DNA from: Isoetes taiwanensis
Taxonomy: Eukaryota; Streptophyta; Lycopodiopsida; Isoetales; Isoetaceae
DNA length: 64,000 bases
Direction: 5' to 3'
NCBI GenBank assembly: GCA_021234155.1
Contig: JAJEKV010000071.1
Location: 5,082,483-5,146,482 of the forward strand
Part shown: piece after piece, positions 22,596-33,086 of the stretch
How the letters are laid out: every line of letters starts with the position of its first letter
Position numbering within the stretch: the first letter of the stretch is position 1
Notes under the pieces: generated by a model
Seen by the model: only the letters and a program-made list of their open reading frames with translations
Told to the model about the DNA's origin: nothing
Database searches by the model: none
Translations under genes and position numbers: made by a program

Positions 22596-24296
22596 GCCTT
22601 TGCCACTTGCACAGGCTGCACCTGAAGAGATTCGGCCACCAGAAAATGTAAACCAACGGTACATTGCAATGGCAGCAAAAAGAACCCAAGTTAATAACTA
22701 GAATCATTCCCTTGCACAAACATGTCCCTCTCCCTCACCACATGAGCCCTGTAAAAGGTGTTATTACATGGAAGTGCTTCGATCCTTTGCACAAATAACA
22801 CATCGAATCTAGAGTTGCTTGCCATCTCACGGCAGTTATTTGTCCACAACTGGGAAAAAAAAAGGGAGTTTCACTAGAAAAAGCAGATCGACATTAAGCA
22901 GGGGACATTCTCAACTCTAAAAATAGCAAGACGCATCAAAATCTTACTCTGCTAGTTCCAAATATCCGAAGCTTGAGTGCATTGTTGAAACAGTTGAAGA
23001 GCCATATCAGTTCAAGCTCCCTGCAAATACCACAACCAAAAGTTAGTGCAAAGCCATGGTTTCTCCCATCATTTGGAGAAATAAAGGTTTCTCCCTTCAT
23101 TTGCAGAAATAAATCCTTGGCCTTTGAGCAGATGCTCTGATCGACTCCGGTCATAGCATGCTCAAGTAATAAGTAAAGAATATATCCATCTGCGTTTTTC
23201 CTTACAAACAGAAAGAATTGCATGCACACTAAACAGAGAGATATTCAATTCTAACCTGGTTTCAATTCGCAGAGAAATGCAGTTTCAATTGCCGAGAAAC
23301 CAGTTTCAATCGTAAGCCCATTCACAAGCCAGTGCCAAATGGCCGCTTCCCCATTTCTGTCATTTACAAATTAGAAGTGAAATTATCTCAAGATTCTCCA
23401 ATGAGCTATAAGAAAAAAACTAAGAGTAGCTGCATGTATATGATCTGAAGCCGAGTTCCTTCAACATGGCAACATAAATAAAAAAATAAAGAAGCTTACC
23501 ACAACGATTTATCAATCATGGCTGTATGTAGGGCAGACACAAAAATTTAAAGGGCAAACTCTTCTATGTTCTACAATTGTGCCAGAATGAAAAGACGGAG
23601 AGCTGGTTGCAAGCCTGCTGCCGTATTTTGGAGATGGGAACCCTTCTACGACTTTGCTTCAAGCTGAAGAAGGTATCAAGGCCGCTAAATTCCTTTACCA
23701 AAGCCGTTTTGTTCTGAAACAAATGGCAGAAAATTTCAGACAGGGCGTCCTCTGCAGATTAGCCAGAAACATAAGGGCATAAGAGATCCTTTACTTTAAA
23801 ACATGAAGGAAAAGTTGTAAAGGTAGATTACATCCCGCCAAATAAAGTAGTGCATGCCCCAGCTGCTTCAAAAACTGATCAGACTAACTATATATGCCAG
23901 ACTCGTCAAAGCAGAGAACACTGAAACGATGGGTCCTAAAGCCTGCATGATAGTTAGAAGCTAAAAGGTAGGCTACGAACTCAAAGGTCCGCCCACTGAA
24001 TCCGGCGCCATAGCTAGAATGCATTGCATGGCTGAGCTCCAAACTTTTCCAGATTGGAAAAGCTCCAAATCAAATTCTGTAACACAAAAGCGGATGCGTT
24101 GCTCTTGCAAGGAAGAGGCGTTCCTCAATCCGATCAATCCGACTCAATCTCCATGCAAGGAAGGAAAACCGATCCGCCGGAGGAAGAGGAAAAAAAAAAG
24201 TACTTTTCTTGAAAAGGCTCGTGAATCAGAGCCGTAGAAATTTAATTATAAGCATTAACGGTGGTTGTCTTGAAAATCTAAAAATATAATATTGTT

Positions 24297-24380
24297 GTGG
24301 AAACCCTTCCGTGCTTCATTGGAAACCCTTCCGGATTTCTTTGAAATTTGGAAGGTTTCCACATTGAAATTTGGAAGGGT
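24297..24380. repeat. Right subterminal GGAAACCCTTCC repeats of the TIR element
   Basis: Four or five diverged units (GGAAACCCTTCCG, GGAAGGTTTCCAC, TTGGAAGGGTTTT) mirror the array at the left end, supporting pairing of the two termini. Confidence 0.7.
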
Positions 24381-24986
24381 TTTAATTTTTTTTAAATAAC
24401 CCAAATCGGGGGGAGATAGTGTGAGCCCATTGGCTATTTCTACAAAATCATCAGATCCTAGGAAAGCTTGAACGATGTTCTCTGGTATTACTCCTGGAAA
24501 ATAAGCCAGAGTCATGAGAAAATCCCTTCCCTTTGCTGTGGTTTGGGTATGGCTATGTCGGAGCTTGAATCAAAGGCTATGTGATGAAAAAAAAATATAT
24601 GTTGACAAAAATTGCTAAAAACGATAGTGAAGAAAAAGCATACGTCGACAAAAATTAAACATGTAGAATTTTCTGTCAAAAGACCATCTGTTTTTTTTAG
24701 CAATTTTGCATAAATGGAGCACATGGTCTTTGGTGCTGTTTAGGTGTTGTTTTTGTTTTTGGGCTAAAAACAAAACTTCAAAATAACGCTGGACCAAATA
24801 TTGGGCCAGTGTGTATGAAAAGAAAGATAGTTGTTGCATTATTTATTGAAAAGAAAGATAGTTATTGTGGCATCTATGTCACAATTAAAATATATAGCCC
24901 AACTCCTATCATTATTGGGATTTGAATATAGTGTGTAGTGTTAAGTACATTTGTAAATTGCATTTGCTTTTTCAGCTTTTCTGCGC

Positions 24987-26561
24987 TCATCTTGATGTAG
25001 CACGGTTTGTGCGTCTACTCAGAGATAGAAACTTGCGGTACCAAAGTGCAGAGTCTTTAGGAGTGCGCTTGAGGTTGTCTTTGCGATCAACATGGTAGAG
25101 ACCATACTTCATACTATAGCCATAGCCCCATTCCCAATTATCTAAGAGAGACCAAACAAAGTAGGCATTCACCTTGGAGCCCTCCTTGATGGAACTGAGT
25201 AAGCAAGAGAGGTAATTACTAAGGTAGTCAACTCTAACATCGTCTTTCAAAGCCTCTGAGATGTTGGATAATCCCTTCCTATCACTAACACCATTCTCAG
25301 TTATGATGAGCACAGGGTTGTTGTATCGACCTTGAGTGTACTTGAGTAGCTTCTTAAGACCCCAAGGAACAACATATTGTGTGTTTACTTGAAGACCAAT
25401 CTTCTCACCATTGGGGGTCTCTCCTGTGAGATTGACCCTAGTGTCTTTGTAGTAGCCTACTTGGCTAAAGTCACTGACAGGTGGATGAGAGCTAGGATCA
25501 GCCTCACTCGCATACATTGCGGTGTAATGATTGATGCCAAAAACGTCAATAGAGCCTTTGAGTGCAACAGACTCCTCCTTGGTGAAGGTTGGAAGGCGAT
25601 CCCCCACCATGCGCTTCATGGAAGGTGGATAATCCCCAAACACAAGGGGATGCATGAACCAACCAAGCTCAAAATCAAGAGCCCTTCGAGCAGCTCGCCT
25701 ATCACTTAAGCTTGAAGTGAGGGGCTCAAACCATCTAGTGTCAAGGGTGATGCCAATTTGACCTCCTTGATGAGAAAGATAATTCTTGCGATAAACATCG
25801 ACGGCAGTAGCATGGGCTAGAAGGAAATGATGGCCAACAAGGTAGGTCTCGGTGGTGGAATTGCCGAGCTTGCAATTGCCAGTGTCAGGGGAACAACGTT
25901 CAGGTGGAAAGAAGCCAACAGTATAGGCACCAATGGTATACAAATGAGGCTCATTAAAGGTGAGCCAATGTTTAACTCTATCCCCAAAGGCCTGAAAACA
26001 AGTGGAAGCATATTCCACAAAATCATCCACTATGTTGGGACTGAGCCATCCACCATAGGACTCTTCCAAAGCCTGTGGGAGATCTATGTGGCTGAGGGTC
26101 ACATAGGACTTGATTCCATTCTGAAGCAGGGTATCAATCAGATCATTGTAATGTGCAATACCCGCTTCGTTAGTTCTGTCTGCGCGCCCATTTGCATATA
26201 TTCTGCTCCAGGAAATTGAGAATCTGTATGCGTCCACACCCAGATCCTTCATAAGCTTGATATCTTCCTTGTATCTGTGGTACTGATCCTCTGCGATATC
26301 AGCATTGCTTCCATCCATGATTTTGCCAGGAATATGGCTCACCACATCCCATACTGTAGGTCCCCGGCCCGCTTCATTCACAGCCCCTTCGTATTGGAAG
26401 GCAGAAGACGCTGTGCCAAAAACAAAACCCTTTGGAAAATCTGCCTTGTTCAGATTCTGTGAAACCTCACCACAGCAATTCCAATCATGTTTTGCGTGTG
26501 TGTAAGAAATGAAAGAAGAAGAAGCAAATAGAACAAAAACCAAAATCACCCACTTCCCCAT
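24987..26561 (-). CDS. GH1 beta-glucosidase, intronless, copy 1
   Basis: The 524-residue frame starts at the ATG at 26561. The longer open frame begins at a GTG seven codons upstream and lacks an ATG. Residues 1 to about 24 form a signal peptide, so the enzyme should be secreted or vacuolar. Motifs: FPKGFVFGTASSAFQYEG (about 42-59), the acid/base Glu204 in TFNEP, the nucleophile Glu422 in ITENG, and LLDNWEWGYGYSMKYGLYHVD (about 472-491). Family role: retaining hydrolysis of beta-glucosides. One change stands out: the usual YHWDLP reads SHIDLP (157-162), losing a conserved Trp beside the sugar-binding His. Plant GH1 genes normally have many introns; none is present, suggesting a retrocopy or an unusual lineage. 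The frame is uninterrupted. Confidence 0.9.
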   Translation of the reverse strand: MGKWVILVFVLFASSSFISYTHAKHDWNCCGEVSQNLNKADFPKGFVFGTASSAFQYEGAVNEAGRGPTVWDVVSHIPGKIMDGSNADIAEDQYHRYKEDIKLMKDLGVDAYRFSISWSRIYANGRADRTNEAGIAHYNDLIDTLLQNGIKSYVTLSHIDLPQALEESYGGWLSPNIVDDFVEYASTCFQAFGDRVKHWLTFNEPHLYTIGAYTVGFFPPERCSPDTGNCKLGNSTTETYLVGHHFLLAHATAVDVYRKNYLSHQGGQIGITLDTRWFEPLTSSLSDRRAARRALDFELGWFMHPLVFGDYPPSMKRMVGDRLPTFTKEESVALKGSIDVFGINHYTAMYASEADPSSHPPVSDFSQVGYYKDTRVNLTGETPNGEKIGLQVNTQYVVPWGLKKLLKYTQGRYNNPVLIITENGVSDRKGLSNISEALKDDVRVDYLSNYLSCLLSSIKEGSKVNAYFVWSLLDNWEWGYGYSMKYGLYHVDRKDNLKRTPKDSALWYRKFLSLSRRTNRATSR

Positions 26562-26670
26562 ACCCCAATTACACAGATCCACCGATCGATCTCTGCACTG
26601 GAGACCAATGATTGATCACCGGATTGGAGATGTCGGATTTGTGGATTGAAGGATGAGGCTGTCGCTTACG

Positions 26671-27252
26671 ATTGTGTGGTCTTGAACTTTTTGGGTTGTA
26701 GGCACATTTCCATTCCAGAATGTTGCCCAAAAGGGCTTTCCCTTATACATAAAGACATTCAATGTTAGGGTGTGGTCACATGTACATATCAACATGAAGG
26801 GATAGACGTCAAAATGTAAAACACTACGGGTCACATGATGCTTTTTGACATGGAGGGCTTGATGTCAACATCGATGGATTCAACCGGCTCTCTCCATAGA
26901 TCCATGTGAGGAGAGAGGAATATGTCAATGTAGAGGGAAATCACATAGAGATAAGTTTCGGCTGTTGACATGAACCCCTTTAATTTTGAACCGTTGCAAT
27001 CTTGAACAGATTCACCTGTCCAATTTATAAAAGCTTTTTTTGAACGGTTAATGACGTTTTGACGTGGCATTTCTTCTTGGAATGAACATGTGACCCCAAT
27101 CTTTATAAACGTTCAAGCCGACATGAACGAGATCACGTCAACATCCTCATGTGACCCCGCCCTTAGAGATACGCTTAGATTTTTGTGTGGTCTTGAATTT
27201 TTTGGGTTGTTTCTATTCCAAAATGTTGCCCAAAAGGGCTTTCCCTTATCTT
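26671..27252. repeat. Direct repeats of about 70 bp flanking a MITE
   Basis: A segment with TGTGGTCTTGAA and GAATGTTGCCCAAAAGGGC occurs at about 26671-26745 and again at 27180-27252, on either side of the Harbinger-type element. The same arrangement is present in unit 2. Confidence 0.7.
26768..27162. mobile_element. Harbinger/Tourist-type MITE, unit 1 copy
   Basis: 395 bp with TIRs GGGTGTGGTCACATG and (reverse complement of the right end) GGGCGGGGTCACATG. It is flanked by TTA at 26765-26767 and 27163-27165, the 3-bp target duplication typical of PIF/Harbinger. No coding capacity. Confidence 0.7.
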
Positions 27253-27279
27253 AATATCTTAATATTAATAAGGATATAA

Positions 27280-27310
27280 GGATGAGGGGGTTTCTAATGC
27301 CCCCTCATCC
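27280..27310. other. Perfect 11-bp inverted repeat (hairpin)
   Basis: GGATGAGGGGG and CCCCCTCATCC flank a 9-base loop. The same structure is kept in unit 2 at about 34376-34406. It could be a transcription terminator-like or element-end structure; function unknown. Confidence 0.6.
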
Positions 27311-27643
27311 ACACCCCATGGATGTATGCCCATGGATTCCCCCTTAATCCTCACCGTCTGCTTAAAAGGCAAGGGTCCAGATCATGACACGTCATGGGAG
27401 ATGACATCAATGGGTCATTTGATGGCGATGGGTAGTCATGGATGGATTCATGGACCATGTTTGTAAGCCGTCCGATGGGAGGGGCAGGGCGAATCTTAGC
27501 CATCTATTATAGGTAGGTAGGAAGGTGCAAGGAAGGTGCCAAAATTGGGGCAATTAATCTGCTCCATTCAATTTGGGGCTTTTCATACTCACCGTCCATT
27601 CAATCCCGGCCTCCTTTCATTCTTTTATTGTTTATGGTGAAGC

Positions 27644-27889
27644 CTAGGGGTAGATCGGCCGACAAAGCTGTCGATCCATTGCCGCGCCATAGCCAAGCTT
27701 GCGTTGTGAAGTGCGGTGAGTATAAAAATGTTGATTTGTCATGAAACTAAAATGCTTACCATTTGCACTTTTGTAGTTGACGAATGGATTGGGCCATTGC
27801 TGTTGGATGAGCACAGACAGTGGATTGAACGAGGGCTTGGGAAATGGGTCGACATGTTCTAGTTGATTTATGCGAGGGTTCTTAGCCAC
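27644..27889 (-). other. Unrecognised frame, conserved between duplication units
   Basis: A 79- to 81-codon minus-strand frame (NPRINQLEHVDPFPKPSFNP, FVNYKSANGKHFSF) is kept in unit 2 at 34736-34981. It has no ATG at its start. An ATG|GTAAGC donor-like site occurs after SANG. It may be an exon relic; no family recognised. Confidence 0.3.
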
Positions 27890-28099
27890 GAAATGTTCAA
27901 CACAAGTAATCTGCCCATTTGAATCCGAGCTTTATTTTATGAAATCTGGTGATACTTATATGCTCATGAAGTTGTTGGTCCTCTATGGCAGTAACACAAA
28001 AGAATTATGGCAGGCTCTTTCGATTCTCTCTACTATAAGCCAAGCAGTTTGGCTCCTGAGCTCCTTGAGGTTCTAAACTTGACCATGCTTACTAAATTT

Positions 28100-28606
28100 T
28101 TAGTACATATTCCCACGCCGTACTAAACTCTGACATACTTTTTCCATCGCTTCATACTGTGCCTTCTCCTCCTCAATCTCGTCCATTCTGCGCTGCATTT
28201 CCTCACTTGTCTTCTCCACTCCCTCTATCCTCATGTCCATGCTGGAGATGGCCATTTTGTTACTGTTGACTGTTTCCGCCAGCGTGTTGAGCGCATCCAT
28301 GCTGGGTATCCTAGTCTTCAACTGCTTGTTTATCTGTGCTAGGAAGTCTTTGAGGTCCTGCTGGCTTGCTGGTGCCTTTGTCGCATCTTCTCTCTTTAGC
28401 TGACTGAGGCTGGTGCTTTCCGTCATTGCTTTGAAATGTAGCGTGTCGCTGTACTCTTCGTCCGGGTAACCACTACAGGCTGTGCAAGGCGATATTGTCA
28501 TACTACTTCTCTTAAGCATATATATTGTAACACTTAAACGGTCCTTTAATTCAAAATTCACCGTTAATCCTGATTTTTGAATTTGAATTTTAGAATAGCC
28601 ATTCAT
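28100..28606 (-). pseudogene. LINE ORF1 amino-terminal coiled coil, unit 1
   Basis: From an ATG at 28606, 168 codons. Residues about 70-160 form a coiled coil (QQDLKDFLAQINKQLKTR, MDMRIEGVEKTSEEMQRRMD, EIEEEKAQYEAMEK) and the frame stops after RRGNMY. This is the architecture of the L1-type ORF1 amino terminus. Its end would join naturally to the YEEQNRIKHDVRLIRV start of the ORF1 carboxy part at 13.3 kb, so I infer the same family. The rest of the LINE is missing. The equivalent at 35192-35698 differs at only a few positions. Confidence 0.55.
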
Positions 28607-28779
28607 TAATTATTCTGCCCCACTACTTATTATTTTTTATGCCCTTTGGATCTCTCGGTATTCCATCTTCTCTAATGATTGGCTGGCGATGATGACCCCT
28701 CCCCTTTTTACTGATATGAAATTCGGTACTCGTCCTCCTGCATTTATTTATGCACTCAATCTATTCAGCGGATCTGCGA

Positions 28780-29920
28780 ACCAGTTGGGGGGTCGTATTC
28801 TGTGCTTGTGTGCATTTGAGTTCATAGTGGTACGGATACCAGTTGGTGGGTCTAGCCCTCGCTAATCTGGTGTACGGCGGAGGCTGAGCCTCTCCGTCCT
28901 GTAACTTGCTCCGTCCGCTTTATACTCTTAGGTACTCGCATTTAGCGTTTTTGAGTTTATAGTGGTCTAGATTTACAAGTTGGTGGGTATAGCCCTCGCT
29001 ATCCTGGTGTACCTACGGAGGTGAGCCTCTCGTCCCCTTGAGCCGGGGATAGGTTCCATGCGTATGAAACTATTTTTCGGGGCGTATAAAGTGCAAAAAA
29101 TACGTATTTTTGGGAAAATACGTATTTTTGTATTTAATACTCGCCCGTAGGAAAAAAAAGTTTCGGCGCAGTTTAAACCTTCATTTAAACTTCTGTGAAC
29201 TTTCTTCGGCGTAGCGAAGTCTAAGTTTTCGCCACGCGAATCCTCTCGCCCGGCTTTTCGGCGTAAGCAAAGCCTTAATGTTAAACTTGCGCGAAACTCT
29301 TTAAGCGTAAGCGAAGTATAAAGGACCGGCTTACGAAACTTTTTTTTCGCGTAAGCATTCTTTGCGTTTAAACTACGCGAAGGCGGTTCGTAAGCGGCGT
29401 TTTTAAACTGCGAAGTTTTCTATATATATTTCGGCGGCGTTAAACTACGGCGAAGTTATTTGTTTAAACTACTGGCGAAGATGTTTTCGGCGTGAAAGCG
29501 GTTCATTTAAACTCTGGCGAAACTATTTACTGGTTGGCGTGGCGAAAAATCTTGTTTAAACTACGCGAACCCGGACTTCAGCGTAAGCGAAAGCAGTTGT
29601 TTTAAACTTGTGGCGAAAGTTTCGGCGGCTAGGAAATTTTTTTAGCCAGGTATTTTTGGCGTATTAAACGTCAAATTTGTGTCGTATCAAACGAAAAATA
29701 CGTATTGCATATAAAACGTATACAGTATTGAACCTATCCCTGCTGTCCCGTATCTTATGATGTCCACCTTTTACTCTTATGGTCTTGCGACCTTTTGTAG
29801 TTACATTTGTATTCTAGATTTGCAGTGGTCCAGTTTACTAGTTGGTGGGTCTAGCCCTCGCTATACTGGTGTGCGGCGGAGGCTGGGACTCTCTGTTCCG
29901 CACTTATTCTATCCACTCTT
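28780..29920 (-). repeat. Tandem about 150-bp monomers upstream of LINE ORF1, unit 1
   Basis: Three copies of a unit containing AGTTGGTGGGTCTAGCCCTC followed by GGCGGAGGCTGAGCCTCTC, at about 28830, 28968 and 29829. The last is displaced by the 699-bp insertion. In unit 2 the uninterrupted series is at 35930, 36083 and 36235, a period near 152 bp. Read on the minus strand they precede ORF1, like promoter monomers of some L1 5' UTRs. Confidence 0.6.
29044..29742. mobile_element. 699-bp TIR element dense in TTTAAAC and GGCGAA motifs, unit 1 only
   Basis: Ends: CGGGGATAGGTTC at 29044-29056 and GAACCTATCCCTG at 29730-29742, 13-bp inverted repeats with one mismatch. Unit 2 lacks it at the same place (36141-36147). 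The interior is packed with degenerate copies of TTTAAACTxxGGCGAAG and GCGTAAGCGAA, and outer parts repeat TACGTATTTTT. No coding frame. The terminal CAGGG-like sequence would fit a hAT-type MITE, but no clean 8-bp target duplication was found. Confidence 0.65.
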
Positions 29921-30149
29921 GCTCTTATGATTTACCTTTCTCATGTGCTTTCATTGTCTGTTCCCCTTGTTGTTTTGTCGTCCATGTATCTATTCATTTC
30001 CCTCTACTTCTCTTGTCTGTATGCCTGTCTGACATGGCATCGTTTTGGCATCTATCTGCTTATCTGTCTCACGCTATCATGAGTTCCTCCCGAGTCCACC
30101 ACCTTCGCCACCTTTTTATGCTCAGCGTTAGCTCCCATCATGTCACAGT

Positions 30150-30386
30150 CTATGGATGTCCGTTGTTTCGTTTCGCTGTGTCTGCTGCCTTTGCCTTTTC
30201 ATTCGATTCTTTTCTGTGTCGGTAACACGCGATTTCTACCTGTTTATTTACCCTTTCTACTACTGAGCTTGCTGTCCCCAAATACCTGCTTTTGATTATC
30301 TCCTGCTTCTGTGTACAATACCATTGCGTCTTGGGAATACCATTCATTTTCGTTGTAATCATAAGCCGATATAGGTGCAACTGCAT
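30150..30386 (-). other. 78-codon frame upstream of the LINE monomers, conserved in both units
   Basis: It begins with ATG at 30386 (MQLHLYRLMITTKMNGIPK) and is kept at 36549-36785 in unit 2. No domain recognised. It may be part of the LINE 5' region or of a captured transcript. Confidence 0.25.
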
Positions 30387-31487
30387 GTTAGGTTGTTTCG
30401 CCGTATACTGATCCTATTGCCGTTTTCATACGGTGTGTATCTGTTCCTGTGTCCTATGGTTTTCATCTGTTAACTAATCTCTTTACTGCCGTGCCTGCTA
30501 TCCCATTCCTCGTTGTTGAATTTTGCTGCTGTTTAACTAACAACACACAAATCTAGAAACAATTTGTTCATATTCTACTCTTCTGCTATAAAATTACAGT
30601 GCCAGCCTCCTAATTCTATGTGTCCAGGGGTGGGTGTTTCAGAGTATAATTGATGGGTTTCTACCTTGCATTATCACCTACCTTTTAGGGGTAGGCTTTG
30701 CAGAATCATAACAGAAGATATGAGGGTATCCAAAATTCCAGAACCGGATGATCAGATTAAGGCTAGATCACAATACTAAAAACAGAAAACAAAACAGAAT
30801 TAGGACGAAAGCCAAACACAACAACGCAACATTTCCCAATGTTCTGCACCCATTTAAGATAGATCTGCATTTGTCTAGAGTAATCCGTTGTAGTGTCTTG
30901 ATGTTTTATCTCCTAAGCTATATAGAGAAGTTGTTTTACATATGAAAACCTAAAGTCCACTCCTGTATTCATAAAATTGATTTCCCAGATACATATGTTT
31001 TGACAGATTCTAGGAAAGCTTGAATGATGTTCTCTGGTATTACTCCTGGAAAATAAGCCAGAGTCATGAGAAAATCCCTTCCCTTTGCTGTGGTTTGGGT
31101 ATGGCTATGTCGAAGCTTGAATCAAAGGCTATGTGATGAAAAAAAATATATGTTGACAAAAATTGCTAAAAACGATAGTGAAGAAAAAGCACACGTCGAC
31201 AAAAATTAAACATGTAGAATTTTCTGCCAAAAGACCATGTGTTTTTTTTAGCAATTTTGCATAAATGGAGCACGTGGTCTTTTGGTGTTGTTTAGGTGTT
31301 GTTTTTGTTTTTGGGCTAAAAACAAAACTTCAAAATAACACTGGACCAAATATTGGGCCAGTGTGTATGAAAAGAAGTTGTTGCATCATTTATTGAAAAG
31401 AAAGATAGTTATTGTGCCATCTATGTCACAATTAAAATATATAGCCCAACTCCTATCATTATTGGGATTTGAATATAGTGTGTAGTG

Positions 31488-33086
31488 TTAAGTACATTTG
31501 TAAATTGCATTTGCTTTTTCAGCTTTTCTGCGCTCATCTTGATGTAGCACGGTTTGTGCGTCTACTCGGAGAGAGAGAAACTTGCGGTACCAAAGTGCAG
31601 AGTCTTTAGGAGTGCGCTTGAGGTTCTCTTTGCGATCAACATGGTAGAGACCATACTTCATACTATAGCCATAGCCCCACTCCCAATTATCTAAAGACCA
31701 AACAAAGTAGGCATTCACCTTGGAGCCCTCCTTGATGGAACTGAGTAAGCAAGAGAGGTAATTACTAAGGTAGTCAACTCTAACATCGTCTTTCAAAGCT
31801 TCTGAGACGTTGGATAATCCCTTCCTATCACTAACACCATTCTCAGTTATGATGAGCACAGGGTTGTTGTATCGACCTTGAATGTACTTGAGTAGCTTCT
31901 TAAGACCCCAAGGAACAACATATTGTGTGTTTACTTGAAGACCAATCTTCTCACCATTGGGGGTCTCTCCTGTGAGGTTGACCCTAGTGTCTTCGTAGTA
32001 GCCTACTTGGCTAAAGTCACTGAGAGGTGGATGAGAGCTAGGATCAGCCTCACTCGCATACATTGCGGTGTAATGATTGATGCCAAAAACGTCAATAGAG
32101 CCTTTGAGTGCAACAGATTCCTCCTTGGTAAAGGTTGGAAGGCGATCCCCCACCATGCGCTTCATGGAAGGTGGATAATCCCCAAACACAAGGGGATGCA
32201 TGAACCAACCAAGCTCAAAATCAAGAGCCCTTCGAGGAGCTCGCCTATCACTTAAGCTTGAAGTGAGGGGCTCAAACCATCTAGTGTCAAGGGTGATGCC
32301 AATTTGACCTCCTTGATGAGAAAGATAATCCTTGCGATAAACATCGACGGCAGCAGCATGGGCTAGAAGGAAATGATGGCCAACAAGGTAGGTCTCGGTG
32401 GTGGAATTATCGAGCTTGCAATTGCCAGTGTCAGGGGAACAACGTTCAGGTGGAAAGAGGCCAACAGTATAGGCACCAATGGTATACAAATGAGGCTCAT
32501 TAAAGGTGTGCCAATGTTTAACTCTATGTGGAAGCATACTCCACAAAATCATCCACTATGTTGGGACTGAGCCATCCACCATAGGACTCTTCCAAAGCCT
32601 GTGGGAGATCTATGTGCTGAGGGTCACATAGGACTTGATTCCATTCTGAAGCAGGATATCAATCAGATCATTGTAATGCGCAATACCCGCTTCGTTAGTT
32701 CTGTCTGCGCACCCATTTGCATATATTCTGCTCCAGGAAATTGAGAATCTGTACGCGTCCACACCCAGATCCTTCATAAGCTTGATATCTTCCTTATATC
32801 TGTGGTACTGATCCTCTGCGATATCAGCATTGCTTCCATCCATGATTTTGCCAGGAATATGGCTCACCACATCCCATACTGTAGGTCCCCGGCCCCCTTC
32901 ATTCACAGCCCCTTCGTATTGGAAGGCAGAAGACGCTGTGCCAAAAACAAAACCCTTTGGAAAATCTGCTTTGTTCAGATTCTGTGAAACCTCACCACAG
33001 CAATTCCAATCATGTTTTGCGTGTGCGTAAGAAATGAAAGAAGAAGAAGCAAATAGAACAAAAACCAAAATCACCCACTTCCCCAT
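31488..33086 (-). pseudogene. GH1 beta-glucosidase, copy 2 (broken)
   Basis: The paralogue of the 24987-26561 gene. From ATG 33086 the frame runs to VTLST and stops because one base is lost near 32614. A 20-bp deletion near 32527 (missing TTGTTTTCAGGCCTTTGGGG) brings the frame back, since 1 plus 20 is 21. Further changes: loss of one Leu codon in WSLLDN, and a 2-bp gain near 31573 that gives a different carboxy end. An 11-bp duplication at the start codon creates an upstream out-of-frame ATG. Both catalytic glutamates (TFNEP, ITENG) are still encoded, but the stop at about codon 158 removes them. Confidence 0.9.

Larger units (their letters stand above)
20340..24410. mobile_element. About 4.07-kb TIR element carrying gene fragments
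   Basis: The ends are perfect 13-bp inverted repeats: CCCGATTTGGGTT at 20340-20352 and AACCCAAATCGGG at 24398-24410. Inside each end lie subterminal repeats built on GGAAACCCTTCC, in opposite sense. The interior holds fragments of a methyltransferase gene and a fibrillin gene but no transposase. No target duplication is evident. A Pack-type non-autonomous DNA element is the best reading. Its right end lies only about 40 bp from the start of the segmental duplication. Confidence 0.6.
24452..31003. repeat. Segmental tandem duplication, unit 1
   Basis: The unit starts at CAGATCCTAGGAAAGC and ends with GATACATATGTTTTGA. Unit 2 follows directly with CAGATTCTAGGAAAGC at 31004. Content: GH1 gene, Harbinger MITE, inverted repeat, LINE 5' module. 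Private to this unit: the 699-bp TIR element at 29044. Confidence 0.95.

Noticed and set aside
26562-26582. Seven extra amino-terminal residues of GH1 copy 1
   Set aside because: The upstream extension starts at GTG and precedes a proper ATG followed by a good signal peptide.
26671-27252. Solo LTR pair or short LTR retrotransposon
   Set aside because: Direct repeats are only about 70 bp, with no primer-binding site or polypurine tract, and they surround a Harbinger-type MITE.
29157-29640. Organelle or bacterial DNA suggested by the odd TTTAAAC/GCGAA-rich text
   Set aside because: It sits between matched inverted termini, is absent from the sister unit and has no coding content, so a non-autonomous element explains it better.
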